Assembly (NCBI RefSeq): GCF_005281475.1
Contig: NZ_CP040106.1
Span: 129,501-193,500 of the forward strand
Length of the DNA stretch: 64,000 nucleotides
Source of the DNA: Echinicola rosea
Lineage (GTDB): Bacteria; Bacteroidota; Bacteroidia; Cytophagales; Cyclobacteriaceae
Direction of reading: 5' to 3'
A program made the translations under genes and the position numbers. A model generated the notes under the pieces. The model saw only the letters and a program-made list of their open reading frames with translations. It was not told the origin of the DNA and searched no databases. Each line of letters begins with the position of its first letter. Position 1 is the first letter of the stretch. This document shows positions 46,101-54,981 of the stretch, piece after piece.

Positions 46101-47142
46101 CCACATCCAATGCTGCTCTTTTTTGAGAGACCACCAGTACCTTCTTGTCCCTAGCAATGAAATCTGTCACCAAATTGCAAATCAGCTGGGATTTGCCCGT
46201 GCCAGGAGGGCCTTCTACCACGCAGGATCCCCCTTCCCGCACCGTCTTCAGTACTTCTTCCTGGCTCGCATCCAACGAAAAGGTATTGAACAAATTTCCC
46301 GCTGCCTGAGAAACAGGCTCTTCTTCCCCATGCGCAAACCACTCCGTAAAAAGGCCCTCCAAATCCCCCGCCGAATACTTATCCATCAACTCCTCATAAT
46401 CCCTGATCAAAAAGGAACTTTTCTGTGAAAACTGTCCCAACACCGCAGAAGGAGTCAATCTCAACACCCCGGTTTTGTATCCCTTGTCGCATGCTGCAGC
46501 ACTCTTTAAGGTGAAGTCTTCAAGCTTGTCCTGAAAAAGCTCCTGACTGAAGTTAAGTGACAGTTCTTTTTTCAGGTACTGATAGAGCTCAGTCCGGAAA
46601 GGAGTAGGCTCCTTCGGAAACAACTCCAACGGGTTCTCCCACCATTCCTTCTTAAAAGGTTGCTGATTGGCATTGGCATAAGCCAACAAAAAAGCCCTGT
46701 TAAAAAAAGGCTGATCACCGGATTTTTTCTTGAGGCACCAGTGCTTCCCTTCCCGCATTAGCCGGACCGGAAAAAAAAGCAAAGGACACCTAACAACCTG
46801 CTCATTAGGGAGCTTACCTTCTATAAAAGGCCAAGCGACATAAAGGCTTTTTTCACCGCTTTCCTCTTCGGCCAATTTCACTCGCTGTTGTATCCGCTTT
46901 AAACGAAGCGAAAGCTGATTGATGTGACTGTCCCTAGCATCCTCAACGGGAAGAAGTGGTACTTTCTTTTTTCTCCCCAATAGCTCCACAATATAGGTAA
47001 AGGAATTTTCATGCTGTAGAAACTGGATTTCCTTCAAGTCTATCATTTGGGTGCTCACCAGTTTTGGCAAGAAAATGGACCTGTTCCTCGCTGACAAATC
47101 CATCAACCTGTTCATATAGACCTGAAAGATATCCTTTATCAT
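43150..47142 (-). CDS. Large SF1 helicase, DUF4011-like N-terminus and possible nuclease C-terminus
   Basis: A 1,330-residue protein. The start (VYMNRLMDLSARNRSIFLPK, about 8-27) resembles the DUF4011 region found ahead of UvrD/AAA helicases. Helicase motifs: GPPGTGKSQLICNL (Walker A, about 312-325), VVFDESSQCFAERG (Walker B, about 940), LIAGDSQQLQPFD (about 970), GDEFDIVLFSIG (about 1130) and VAVTRARRKVFVI (about 1175). A long helical part (about 400-900) splits the two halves of the ATPase. The last 110 residues look like the MTES_1575/Vsr-like nuclease fold: FEVSWYLKHKLEG, SRQMDLELLEGDRYVGAVLT, GWNITHVFSRQYWLD. Similar architectures are single-protein phage-defence candidates. It lies 6 bases after an SDR gene. 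Confidence 0.82.
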   Translation of the reverse strand: MIKDIFQVYMNRLMDLSARNRSIFLPKLVSTQMIDLKEIQFLQHENSFTYIVELLGRKKKVPLLPVEDARDSHINQLSLRLKRIQQRVKLAEEESGEKSLYVAWPFIEGKLPNEQVVRCPLLFFPVRLMREGKHWCLKKKSGDQPFFNRAFLLAYANANQQPFKKEWWENPLELFPKEPTPFRTELYQYLKKELSLNFSQELFQDKLEDFTLKSAAACDKGYKTGVLRLTPSAVLGQFSQKSSFLIRDYEELMDKYSAGDLEGLFTEWFAHGEEEPVSQAAGNLFNTFSLDASQEEVLKTVREGGSCVVEGPPGTGKSQLICNLVTDFIARDKKVLVVSQKRAALDVVHSRLVDQGYGAFLALVHDFRSDRASLFKKITDQINSLGVYKELNRSLDAIQLERNFSKIVRTIENHGDFLEDYRHALFNTEECGVPIKELYMSSSLGDEHLNLTQYYKHYHWNVLDEVLRDLKEYLYYCPKYEQADSFWLHRVDFAEFTANAIHRFKENLLEIKELKSTAELILGDLLYQPFEFPLVYQSFEHKGRLEELQGLINSKEIFLALKVLMKYPKSDMDLLWLENKVDIIKNLLAEEGVEWSIQDGKVEDTYQKVLHVIAMKDSWWKSLSLKFYKKEFKEVWALLEHNALNNDKEGLQVLTKMLENRLNMNHQYTLLDRKPWINLLAKPFDFTAFNHDFHILTQAVKARFILEELGVLTPYLIFEKADFDHFRRILQELIGINELIEHKAAGWKNYFTTIQIKHLLTTSDEEKLDKIQDTITENFTEMVALDRLKRKLRSIDLEVISKLMDEYPGKSFEELKQVFLAGLKISWIEHIEAKYPVLQEMSLYKVRDVLEEFSESVDEKLKISRFMAEQRLRENTFRKLEYNRLNNLVTYRELLHQVTKKKRIWSIKKLVEKFESELFRLVPCWLASPETVSALFPIESRFDLVVFDESSQCFAERGLPAMLRGKQVLIAGDSQQLQPFDLYRMRMDSHDHEDMALEIESLLGLASSYFKKYSLEGHYRSSSLSLIAFSNEHFYQNNLTMLPEMESLNTPERSYQWIKVDGTWDKQTNIVEAERVVLELKSLEKEYPNYSFGVITFNYFQRELINDLLEKDRKLSGQTGKRIKVKNIENVQGDEFDIVLFSIGYAKNKAGKFIANFGSLSKDGGTNRLNVAVTRARRKVFVITSISARDFKNKQIYNPGIRLLRDYLEYAEEVSNGKKVGIKEQTAGGFEVSWYLKHKLEGTYGNHAVKSSTISRQMDLELLEGDRYVGAVLTDDNRLFSAKTAKEAYVYHPKALKEKGWNITHVFSRQYWLDKEDLLQTKIHDEMKKE

Positions 47143-47148
47143 AAAATC

Positions 47149-47961
47149 CTATTTAAATGGAGATTCCTTTTCCTTTGCCATATGGTTATATACAATACCG
47201 TCCATGATTCCCGGCATCCATTTATTCAAAAACACAGCCAATTTTCCCTCGCTCGTCAATACCAGGTCACGCTTACGCTTCAATGTGGCTTTTAGAATAT
47301 GTTGAGCCACCTCATCAGCGGTCATCATATCATCTTCGTTCCTAGGAGATTCCCCCTGCGCCCCGCCGTCAGCAGTCAAGGCATTGTTTCGGATGTTGGA
47401 CGCTGTAAACCCCGGACAGGCTACTAGGATATGAACGCCCCTTTTCATAACTTCTGTACGCAGTGACTCCAAAAAACCGTTCATGGCATACTTACTGGCG
47501 GTATAAGCGGTTCTGGCAGGAGTTCCTCGATACCCGTTGATGGACGAGACACCAATGATTGAGCCTTTCTGATCCAAAATTTCAGGGAGGCAATACTTAG
47601 TAGCATATACAGTTCCCCAAAAATTGGTGTCCATCACCTTATGGAAAACGGCGGTGTCCAATTCCTCAAAAAGAGCCCGCATGGATATGCCGGCATTATT
47701 GATCAGTATGTCGATCTTCCCAAAGTGGGCTTTCACCTTATCGGCCATGTTTTTATTGTCATCTTCAACCCCAGCATCCGCCAATATCCCCATGCATTCC
47801 ACTCCTGATTGCTGCAATTTTACCAAGGTATTATCTACTTTCACTTGACTTCTACCTGTAATCGCCACCTTGGCTCCCTCTTTTCCAAAAGCAAGGGCAC
47901 ATGCTTCCCCAATACCAGAAGTAGCTCCGGTTACGATCACTACCTTATCTTTTAAATTCAT
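47149..47961 (-). CDS. SDR family oxidoreductase
   Basis: A 270-residue classical short-chain dehydrogenase: KVVIVTGATSGIGEACALAF with the TGxxxGIG cofactor motif (about 5-24), LINNAGISMRALFEE (about 85), IGVSSINGYRGTPARTAYTA with the Ser (about 138), and the catalytic YTASKYAMNGFLESLRTEV (Tyr/Lys about 155-159). The GRSQ after strand 2 suggests NADP(H). A hydrophobic stretch near the C-terminus (LAVFLNKWMPGIMDGIVY) is seen in SDRs of the DHRS7/membrane-linked group. I use the ATG at 47961; a four-residue longer start lies at 47973. It sits directly upstream of the helicase, 6 bases apart. Substrate unknown. Confidence 0.88.
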   Translation of the reverse strand: MNLKDKVVIVTGATSGIGEACALAFGKEGAKVAITGRSQVKVDNTLVKLQQSGVECMGILADAGVEDDNKNMADKVKAHFGKIDILINNAGISMRALFEELDTAVFHKVMDTNFWGTVYATKYCLPEILDQKGSIIGVSSINGYRGTPARTAYTASKYAMNGFLESLRTEVMKRGVHILVACPGFTASNIRNNALTADGGAQGESPRNEDDMMTADEVAQHILKATLKRKRDLVLTSEGKLAVFLNKWMPGIMDGIVYNHMAKEKESPFK

Positions 47962-48113
47962 TCTCTGTTTCATACTTTAAGCCTAAATATAAGCATTTCG
48001 ACCAAATTGGTTGCCCGTACCCAGTCGAATTGGTAAATGATGGTCGATCAAAAGGAAATCAAGCCTAAAATCTTATGCCTGAAAAACGCATCATAGCGAC
48101 TACTCAGAATCCA

Positions 48114-48145
48114 TTGCCACAATTCAGATAATATCATTAATTTTG
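48114..48145 (+). promoter_or_regulatory. Candidate promoter of rlmD
   Basis: TTG at 48114-48116, a 21-base gap, then TAATTTTG (48138-48145), matching the Bacteroidota TTTG/TAnnTTTG plan. The -7 element ends 6 bases before the ATG at 48152, so the mRNA would be leaderless or nearly so. Confidence 0.45.
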
Positions 48146-48151
48146 CAGCCT

Positions 48152-49558
48152 ATGTCGAGAAAGATGAAAAATAAGGTTTTAAAGAACCTTACGATAGAGC
48201 GGATTGCCTCTGAGGGCAAGAGTGTTGCACACTACGAAGGAAAAGTAGTATTTGTCCAAAATGTGGCACCAGGAGATGTGGTAGACGTCAGGATCAGGCG
48301 TGGAAAGAGCAGTTTTATGGAAGGTGAAGCCATCCATATTCATGAATATTCCAAAGATCGGGTAGAGCCCTTCTGCACTCATTTTGGTGTATGCGGAGGG
48401 TGTAAATGGCAGCATATCAATTACGATCTGCAGATGGAATATAAGCGCCAGCAGGTCCTGGACCAGTTTCAGCGGATAGCAAAAGTCCCCATTCCGGAAG
48501 TCCTGCCCATTATAGGCTCTGCCGAGACCCAGTATTACCGAAACAAATTAGATTTTACATTTTCCAATAATCGATGGCTCACAAAGGAAGAAATCGATTC
48601 TGGAAAGGATTTTGAAAGAAATGCCCTTGGTTTTCATATCCCTAAGAGATTTGACAAGATCGTAGATGTGGAGCACTGCTATTTACAGGGAGGGCCATCC
48701 AATGATGTGCGGAATGCACTTAGGGATTTTGCCCTTGAGAAAGGACTGACTTTCTTTGATATGATCAAACAAGAAGGACTTCTGCGAAACCTCATCATCA
48801 GGACCAGTATCACAGGTGAGACCATGGTGATCGTACAGTTTGGAGAAAACGCCCCAGAGCAGATCGACCAAGTCATGACATTTCTTTCCGAGCGATTCCC
48901 AGACCTCACCTCTTTGCTCTATATCATTAACTTAAAGAAAAACGAGACTTTCCACGACCAGGATATCCACACCTTTATGGGGAGAGATTATATTATAGAG
49001 GAAATGGAAGGGCTCCAATTCAGAGTAGGTCCCAAATCTTTCTACCAAACCAATTCAAAGCAAGCTTATGAGTTGTATAAAGTGGCTCGGGAATTTGCAA
49101 ATCTAAGTGGCGACGAAGTAGTGTATGACCTATATACGGGCACAGGAACGATCGCCAATTTCGTAGCCAAAAAAGCCAAACAGGTCATCGGTATCGAATA
49201 CGTCGAAGCAGCGATTGAAGACGCCAAGCTGAATGCCAAGGAGAATTGTCTTGACAATACCTTGTTTTATGCGGGGGATATGAAGGATATGCTAAATGAT
49301 GAGTTTGTCGCTTCACACAACGCTCCCGACGTAATCATCACCGACCCTCCACGTGCCGGGATGCATGAAGATGTGGTCAACATGCTCCTCAAACTGGCCG
49401 CTCCGAAAATCGTTTATGTGAGTTGCAACCCTGCTACTCAGGCCCGGGATGTTGCCCTTCTGGGCGAAAAGTATAACGTGGATATCGTTCAGCCAGTGGA
49501 TATGTTTCCACAGACCTATCATGTCGAAAATGTAGTTTTGCTTACCTTACAGAAGTAA
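48152..49558 (+). CDS. rlmD: 23S rRNA (uracil(1939)-C(5))-methyltransferase
   Basis: A 468-residue RlmD/RumA-type m5U methyltransferase. N-terminal TRAM domain (about 8-65, LTIERIASEGKSVAHYEGKV), the Fe-S Cys cluster CTHFGVCGGCKWQH (about 73-86), and the Rossmann methyltransferase domain with YDLYTGTGTIANFVA (about 325-340), TDPPRAGMHEDV (about 395) and the catalytic Cys in YVSCNPATQARD (about 423). I use the ATG at 48152; the TTG at 48143 falls inside the candidate promoter. RlmCD-type dual specificity cannot be excluded. Single gene. Confidence 0.92.
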   Translation: MSRKMKNKVLKNLTIERIASEGKSVAHYEGKVVFVQNVAPGDVVDVRIRRGKSSFMEGEAIHIHEYSKDRVEPFCTHFGVCGGCKWQHINYDLQMEYKRQQVLDQFQRIAKVPIPEVLPIIGSAETQYYRNKLDFTFSNNRWLTKEEIDSGKDFERNALGFHIPKRFDKIVDVEHCYLQGGPSNDVRNALRDFALEKGLTFFDMIKQEGLLRNLIIRTSITGETMVIVQFGENAPEQIDQVMTFLSERFPDLTSLLYIINLKKNETFHDQDIHTFMGRDYIIEEMEGLQFRVGPKSFYQTNSKQAYELYKVAREFANLSGDEVVYDLYTGTGTIANFVAKKAKQVIGIEYVEAAIEDAKLNAKENCLDNTLFYAGDMKDMLNDEFVASHNAPDVIITDPPRAGMHEDVVNMLLKLAAPKIVYVSCNPATQARDVALLGEKYNVDIVQPVDMFPQTYHVENVVLLTLQK

Positions 49559-49693
49559 TGAATGGAGAATTTGAAATTATAAATTGATAAAAGAGGTTGC
49601 AGATCCTTCATGGTCGAGACAGGTTATCCACCGAGGACTGTGTCCCGAAACCAATAACCTCATAACGAACCACTCGCAAAAATAATTAACATC

Positions 49694-50068
49694 ATGAGAG
49701 ACGATAATGATCCAGAATTGAACGGGAAATACCTTGGAACGATTACCAAAGACTTTGTCAAAGTATCGGAAACACTGAAAGAAGCATCATACCAAGTACG
49801 ATCCAGGAAATTTTCCGAATTTCCCATTTTCCCGGTTTGCAAAACCGAGCAACCGATCGGACAGCTATTGATCGGTAATACAGATGTAAAAGTCGATTGG
49901 AATTATTACATTACTTATTTGGATGAATTTGTCCAGCGAAAATTGGTGGATCAAGAAGCTATCGAGGATTTCAAAGGCGCCTATAAAAATCCTGATGAAT
50001 ACTGTTGTCTCTTTGTAGTGGATCAGGACTTTACCAATTTCGTTTACATTCCCTACCCAAATGAATAA
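49694..50068 (+). CDS. Conserved hypothetical protein
   Basis: A 124-residue soluble protein with no recognised domain. It is acidic, with aromatic-rich segments (KVDWNYYITYLDEFVQRKLV, YCCLFVVDQDFTNFVYIPYP) that alternate like a small alpha/beta fold and a cysteine pair in CCLF. No signal peptide or membrane helix. The sequence looks coding (no low complexity, normal composition) and related proteins seem confined to Cytophagales-type genomes, though I cannot search. It sits 135 bases after rlmD and is convergent with the 1,592-residue protein. No function proposed. Confidence 0.7.
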   Translation: MRDDNDPELNGKYLGTITKDFVKVSETLKEASYQVRSRKFSEFPIFPVCKTEQPIGQLLIGNTDVKVDWNYYITYLDEFVQRKLVDQEAIEDFKGAYKNPDEYCCLFVVDQDFTNFVYIPYPNE

Positions 50069-50072
50069 ATTT

Positions 50073-50112
50073 AGAGGGGGTCCCTTGCGGTTGTTAGCAA
50101 TGGCCCCCCTCT
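50073..50112. terminator. Hairpin between convergent genes
   Basis: AGAGGGGGTCC (50073-50083) and GGCCCCCCTCT (50102-50112) pair with one mismatch. It lies 5 bases after the plus-strand stop and 60 bases after the minus-strand stop. No strong U run. Confidence 0.45.
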
Positions 50113-50172
50113 ACCACAAATCTACCATTTTTATAAAGCCATATACACTTTAAGTAAATTCGCCATATCTAA

Positions 50173-53100
50173 TTATTGGATCCTCCTTGGTGTATGCATC
50201 GCAGGATTGGTATAAATCCTGCGTATCTTACATGCACTTTCCTCACTATCCCAATATAAATCCATCTGATATGGAGTGTTTTCGTACACTCCGGAACTGG
50301 TTTTTTCCAAATAATCATGAAAACCATTAAAAGGCCCTACGTTATCCCCTCCGTTTGAAGGATCCAGTCTTGACATCCCAACGGTGATGGTCGTATTTTG
50401 AGAATCATCTGTTTCGTTGACATTTACAAGCTCCCCTGACACCATTAAAGCCCTTTGGCCATTTTCCAATAGGTAATCACTAACCTCTGCTTCCTTAATA
50501 TCAGGACAACCATCGCCATCGCTGTCCAAGTCCAAATGGTTGGGTACGCCATCTCCATCGGTATCTATTTCATAGCAAACCCCTTCTAGTGCAACATCAA
50601 AAGTGTAAGCAAAAAGGTTTGCCACAAATTTCCTGATATTGGTATCTGTATTTGAAGAAGATTGGTTATCCCGCAATGAAGTAGCATCAGGAATGATTAC
50701 AATTCTACGGTCTCTATCTTTAATCGCAACGGCTTTACCATTATCATCTACCATTGCAACTTCAAAGTCTCTGAGTGATGAATTAACAGTCATTTGAACG
50801 GTTCCCGATTGGCTAATATCTGAAATTGGCCAATAACCATTGGTAAAAACTTGCTCGCCTATAAGGCCATAAGGTACATCAGGGTTGTCATTATCGTTTG
50901 TTATAAAATATCCATAGTCAATTGCATTGTTCTGCAATACTAAAACTGCTTTGTCATGATCTATTGCCCATTGGAGTAAAGTCGTATTCACCGATTCTGG
51001 CACTTTGCCTGATGAACCTGGGTCATTTTCAGCGTCAGCAATACTAGAGCCTACAAAAAACACATCTATCCCTTGAGCAATAAGACTAGCTTCTGTAATG
51101 TCTCCAGCAGAAGCAAATGGAACAACCTCTACAGATTCCACATTACTATACACCCCATTTTCCCCATAATTATCGGGGTTTATTAATAGGTTAGTCATCA
51201 TTCCAGATCTCCCTGTGCTTGTATCTAAATACCCTACTTTAAAAGACCTATTTAATACTGCGTTACAACTATGCCCCTCTATTTTATCAAGTATTCCGTC
51301 ATTATCATCATCAAGGTCTATCAAGTCAGGAATACCATCTCCATCTAAGTCTTGACAGCTATTTATGGCTGCGTTAGTCGCCTGTTCATTATAGGTGCTT
51401 TCATAATCTACTATTCCTGATAAATCACTGTCTACAATATCGGCTAAGCCATCTCCATTTTGATCAGAAGATGTGTTTACCTCCGTGTCAAATGAAAAGT
51501 CAGCGGGAGCTAACAAATCATCAATTGCTCCTGCTTCATAAGCATCAGAACAACCATCATTATCGCTATCGGTATCTAAATGATTAGGGACCGTATCACC
51601 ATCGGTATCTTGCTCATCGCAAAATTGCTCTAAGTACCTATCAAATACATACCCCCATAAACTAGCTATGGCTTTTTCACTGTCTGAAGAAGGAGTGACT
51701 GTATTGTCGTTATCGAGGTACATCGTGGCATCTGGAAATATAACAAGGTTTATATCTCTGTCTGCTACTAAAACATCATGATTGTAATCATCCCGCATCA
51801 AAACGTCATAAGACCGTGTAGAGGAATATATAGTTAACTGAACTGTACCTGTTTGATCTAAACTAGTAGTTGGCCAATAACCATTAGTAAATACAGTATT
51901 TCCTAATGCTCCATATGGCATTCCTGGGTTTTGGTTATCATTACTTAGCCTATATCCATAATCTACCGCATTATTTTGAAGCGCGAAAATACCTTTATTA
52001 TGCGCTGCTGCCCAGCTACTTAGGGTTTGATTAACGGCTGTTGGTGCCTTTCCTGAATATGTTGGATCATTTAACGATTGGCCATCTATATTAGACCCTA
52101 CATAAAATATATCTATATTATTTGCTAGTAAATTAGCTTCTGTTACTTCTGTCGGTGAAGAAAAAGGAATTAACGTTACCCCACGCACCTTATTATACAC
52201 GCCATACAAACCAAAGTTATTAAGGTTATACAACAAGTCTACCATTAAACCATCTGCTGCTGCACCATCGTCAAGGTAACCTACCCGTATGGTTCGGTCT
52301 AATTCTTCACAAAAATATCCTTCATCTTTATCCGTTACCCCGTCGTTATCGTCATCAATATCCAATGCATCACACAGCCCATCGCTATCTGTGTCTAATG
52401 GGTAGGCCTCACACATTGTTTTGAGTGTGAAGTTTACTTCGTCACACAAATCATCTTGAATAGCTATGGCTATTTTTTCAGGTGCTACTACAGGATATTC
52501 TATTGTTTCTCCTGCTTTTACTATAATATCAGGAAAACTATCATGAATCTTAAAATCATCTATGTACACGTATTCTCCATTATCTGAAGTTGATAAAAAT
52601 TCAACTTGTACATTTTCATTTCCAGGTCCTGTAAAATCCTCTATCCCAATATACACTTCTTGAGGTGAAAGGTTATTGTATTCAGTAGTGTTACTATATT
52701 CGTAAAGATTGGTGTAGGTAGCCCCTCCATCGGTAGAAACTCTAAATATAAAGCCTTCCCCATTTTCAAAACTATTACCACGATCATAAACAAACGTTAT
52801 AAACGCATCATCGCTAAGTCCAGATAAATCTACACTTCTATACACCCTAGTTCCATTGTTAATATACATTTGCTTACCTAATATCTCTGATTGACTCGAT
52901 CCATTTACTGTACCTGAATTACTTGAATTGCTTTGGAGCCATTCTGTAGTAAGCCAAGCATAAATTTCTCCAGAGCTATTATCTCCATTGGAAAAAACAG
53001 AACCTTCAAAATTATCGGCTATCGTAATAGTGGAAGGAACCGGATAGGTATAATTTCCTGCTGCGCCGGTAAGAAGGGTAGCTATTTCTTTATCACGCCC

Positions 53101-54951
53101 ATTTACGGCACCATCTCCATTAAAATCACTAAAAATTCTTACGCTATTATTTTCCAAAGGAGAACCGTCATTTGTAACAACAGTACCTTCAACTATATAA
53201 CATTTCAAACAAGTAGCTGCTTTTATTCCATCCAAACTTGACCCTACTCCTTGTTGGACTGTAACTCCTCTTACAATTGGAGAACCATCTGCATCGACAC
53301 AGGCACCATCAGCACATAGATTTTTAGTGGCAGCCGGATTTCCACCATCATTAAAGGCCTCCTGTAAGTCTGCCATAGAAAACCCGCCATCTCCTTCCAA
53401 AGCATCTGGACAACCATCGCCGTCGCTGTCGAGGTCTAAATGATTAGGTATCCCATCTTTATCATAATCACAAGCCCCTCCCTCCTCTCTTATTGCCACC
53501 CTATCAATTACAAAATCATCTTCACTATTGCTCGGCCCTAAGGTTTTAAACGCTAAATAATAATCGTCTGATGATGAATTGACACTAAAACTACTATTAA
53601 TCACTTGATAACCTTTACCCGTCCCTCCGTCATTATAGTTTTTCAAGGAGCTCAATGATTTTCTCACTATCTCTTTTTCAACAGCATCAGTTGTTCCGTT
53701 ATATAAATAAACAACATAGTCCTGATTATTTGAAACTGGAAAACCTCGTAGCGCTATATCAAATGCAAGTTCATAAGTTGCCGTTGAAGATAATTTCTGC
53801 GGAAACTTGTAAACAATTGATTTGTTGGGATCTTCACACAAAGCATTTATCGCCCCAGAATTGCTGTTATCTCCATTTAGTTCCCCAAATAAATCTTCAT
53901 ACAGCGGAGAATTTACTTGCCCACTATTAACTCCATACCCAAACACTCCATTTGGGTACTGAAAATGTTTAACTTCAAAATCGTCCCCTTGGGAAATGTA
54001 CCAATGGGGAGCAGTATTAGCATTCGTAAAACCTCCATCAATAATTAATCCTCTAAAATACTCAGGACTTTCATCAATATCCGGAATCCCATCATTATCA
54101 TCATCTAAGTCATTACCATTGATTACACCGTCTCCATCATAATCACAACTTGGATCTGTTAAATCTCCACCAGGACAAGGAGCGTAAGCACAACCTCCCA
54201 AAAACTTAATTTCCGCTACGCCAGACCTATCAGATACCGAATAGCTAGATGTAATTTCTACTCTTGAAACTGGTCCTGCAAAATAAAAAGTTACTCTTGC
54301 TGTGGAATTTGAAGGTGCACTAAGAGACGTGGTCGCAGAATTAGTCCCCGAATTACTAATGTTAGCCGAATAACCACTTTGAGAGGTATATGAGGTATAA
54401 CGTACCGGATTGCCTTGAGGATCATAAGCTGTTAACCTAGCGCGTTCTGCTCCACTGGAGGTATGGGCTAGATTACCTATATACAGGTAAAAGTTCTCCA
54501 AAGGTCTATTGAATACGATATTTCCACCCCTATAAGTCGTTCCATCACTAATTACTGTAAGCCGCTTACCTAGACTATTTTCACTCCAGTAAATCCCGTT
54601 TTTGGTCCCTATTTGCTCCACCATAAAAGTAAAACCATCAATTGGGGTTGCTATTGGTTCTGTTAGTGTGTGTAAATAAGTAGTTTCGCTAAAGCTCATG
54701 GTATTAGGGCTGATAACTTCGGTATTACTGTCCTCCGCACACGGAGATGCAGAGGTTGCGATACCTCCATCGAAAGACTTCCCCTCAAAAACCTCTGCAC
54801 TTGGCTGCCAAAGCAAATATTTGAAACGATCAACTCCGTTATTCAAATATGTTTCACTTTTGGTGTCGGCATCTAATTTGGGCATGCCATAACTAGACGA
54901 CAGCAACACCAAGGCAAAACCTAACAATATCTTATAATTCACCTTATACAT
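50173..54951 (-). CDS. Large secreted protein with thrombospondin-type-3-like calcium repeats and a duplicated domain
   Basis: A 1,592-residue exported protein; signal peptide about 1-23. Acidic DxDxDGxxD-type calcium repeats, as in thrombospondin type 3, appear in several clusters (about 265-285, 500-515, 855-870, 1125-1140, 1190-1205, 1465-1480), separating folded parts. A segment of about 235 residues occurs twice (about 880-1115 and 1225-1458), each with a VGYLD...GVY.NV start, FVGS/YVGS, LQNNA(V/I)DYGY and FTNGYWP. An SdrD/SprB-like carboxypeptidase-like segment sits near 625-660. No clear T9SS C-terminal signal is seen. It is last in the surface locus, 30 bases after the giant repeat gene, and is A/T-richer in its middle than its neighbours. 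Confidence 0.8.
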   Translation of the reverse strand: MYKVNYKILLGFALVLLSSSYGMPKLDADTKSETYLNNGVDRFKYLLWQPSAEVFEGKSFDGGIATSASPCAEDSNTEVISPNTMSFSETTYLHTLTEPIATPIDGFTFMVEQIGTKNGIYWSENSLGKRLTVISDGTTYRGGNIVFNRPLENFYLYIGNLAHTSSGAERARLTAYDPQGNPVRYTSYTSQSGYSANISNSGTNSATTSLSAPSNSTARVTFYFAGPVSRVEITSSYSVSDRSGVAEIKFLGGCAYAPCPGGDLTDPSCDYDGDGVINGNDLDDDNDGIPDIDESPEYFRGLIIDGGFTNANTAPHWYISQGDDFEVKHFQYPNGVFGYGVNSGQVNSPLYEDLFGELNGDNSNSGAINALCEDPNKSIVYKFPQKLSSTATYELAFDIALRGFPVSNNQDYVVYLYNGTTDAVEKEIVRKSLSSLKNYNDGGTGKGYQVINSSFSVNSSSDDYYLAFKTLGPSNSEDDFVIDRVAIREEGGACDYDKDGIPNHLDLDSDGDGCPDALEGDGGFSMADLQEAFNDGGNPAATKNLCADGACVDADGSPIVRGVTVQQGVGSSLDGIKAATCLKCYIVEGTVVTNDGSPLENNSVRIFSDFNGDGAVNGRDKEIATLLTGAAGNYTYPVPSTITIADNFEGSVFSNGDNSSGEIYAWLTTEWLQSNSSNSGTVNGSSQSEILGKQMYINNGTRVYRSVDLSGLSDDAFITFVYDRGNSFENGEGFIFRVSTDGGATYTNLYEYSNTTEYNNLSPQEVYIGIEDFTGPGNENVQVEFLSTSDNGEYVYIDDFKIHDSFPDIIVKAGETIEYPVVAPEKIAIAIQDDLCDEVNFTLKTMCEAYPLDTDSDGLCDALDIDDDNDGVTDKDEGYFCEELDRTIRVGYLDDGAAADGLMVDLLYNLNNFGLYGVYNKVRGVTLIPFSSPTEVTEANLLANNIDIFYVGSNIDGQSLNDPTYSGKAPTAVNQTLSSWAAAHNKGIFALQNNAVDYGYRLSNDNQNPGMPYGALGNTVFTNGYWPTTSLDQTGTVQLTIYSSTRSYDVLMRDDYNHDVLVADRDINLVIFPDATMYLDNDNTVTPSSDSEKAIASLWGYVFDRYLEQFCDEQDTDGDTVPNHLDTDSDNDGCSDAYEAGAIDDLLAPADFSFDTEVNTSSDQNGDGLADIVDSDLSGIVDYESTYNEQATNAAINSCQDLDGDGIPDLIDLDDDNDGILDKIEGHSCNAVLNRSFKVGYLDTSTGRSGMMTNLLINPDNYGENGVYSNVESVEVVPFASAGDITEASLIAQGIDVFFVGSSIADAENDPGSSGKVPESVNTTLLQWAIDHDKAVLVLQNNAIDYGYFITNDNDNPDVPYGLIGEQVFTNGYWPISDISQSGTVQMTVNSSLRDFEVAMVDDNGKAVAIKDRDRRIVIIPDATSLRDNQSSSNTDTNIRKFVANLFAYTFDVALEGVCYEIDTDGDGVPNHLDLDSDGDGCPDIKEAEVSDYLLENGQRALMVSGELVNVNETDDSQNTTITVGMSRLDPSNGGDNVGPFNGFHDYLEKTSSGVYENTPYQMDLYWDSEESACKIRRIYTNPAMHTPRRIQ

Positions 54952-54981
54952 AAAGCTTACTTTTTTTATTGAACTGTCCCC

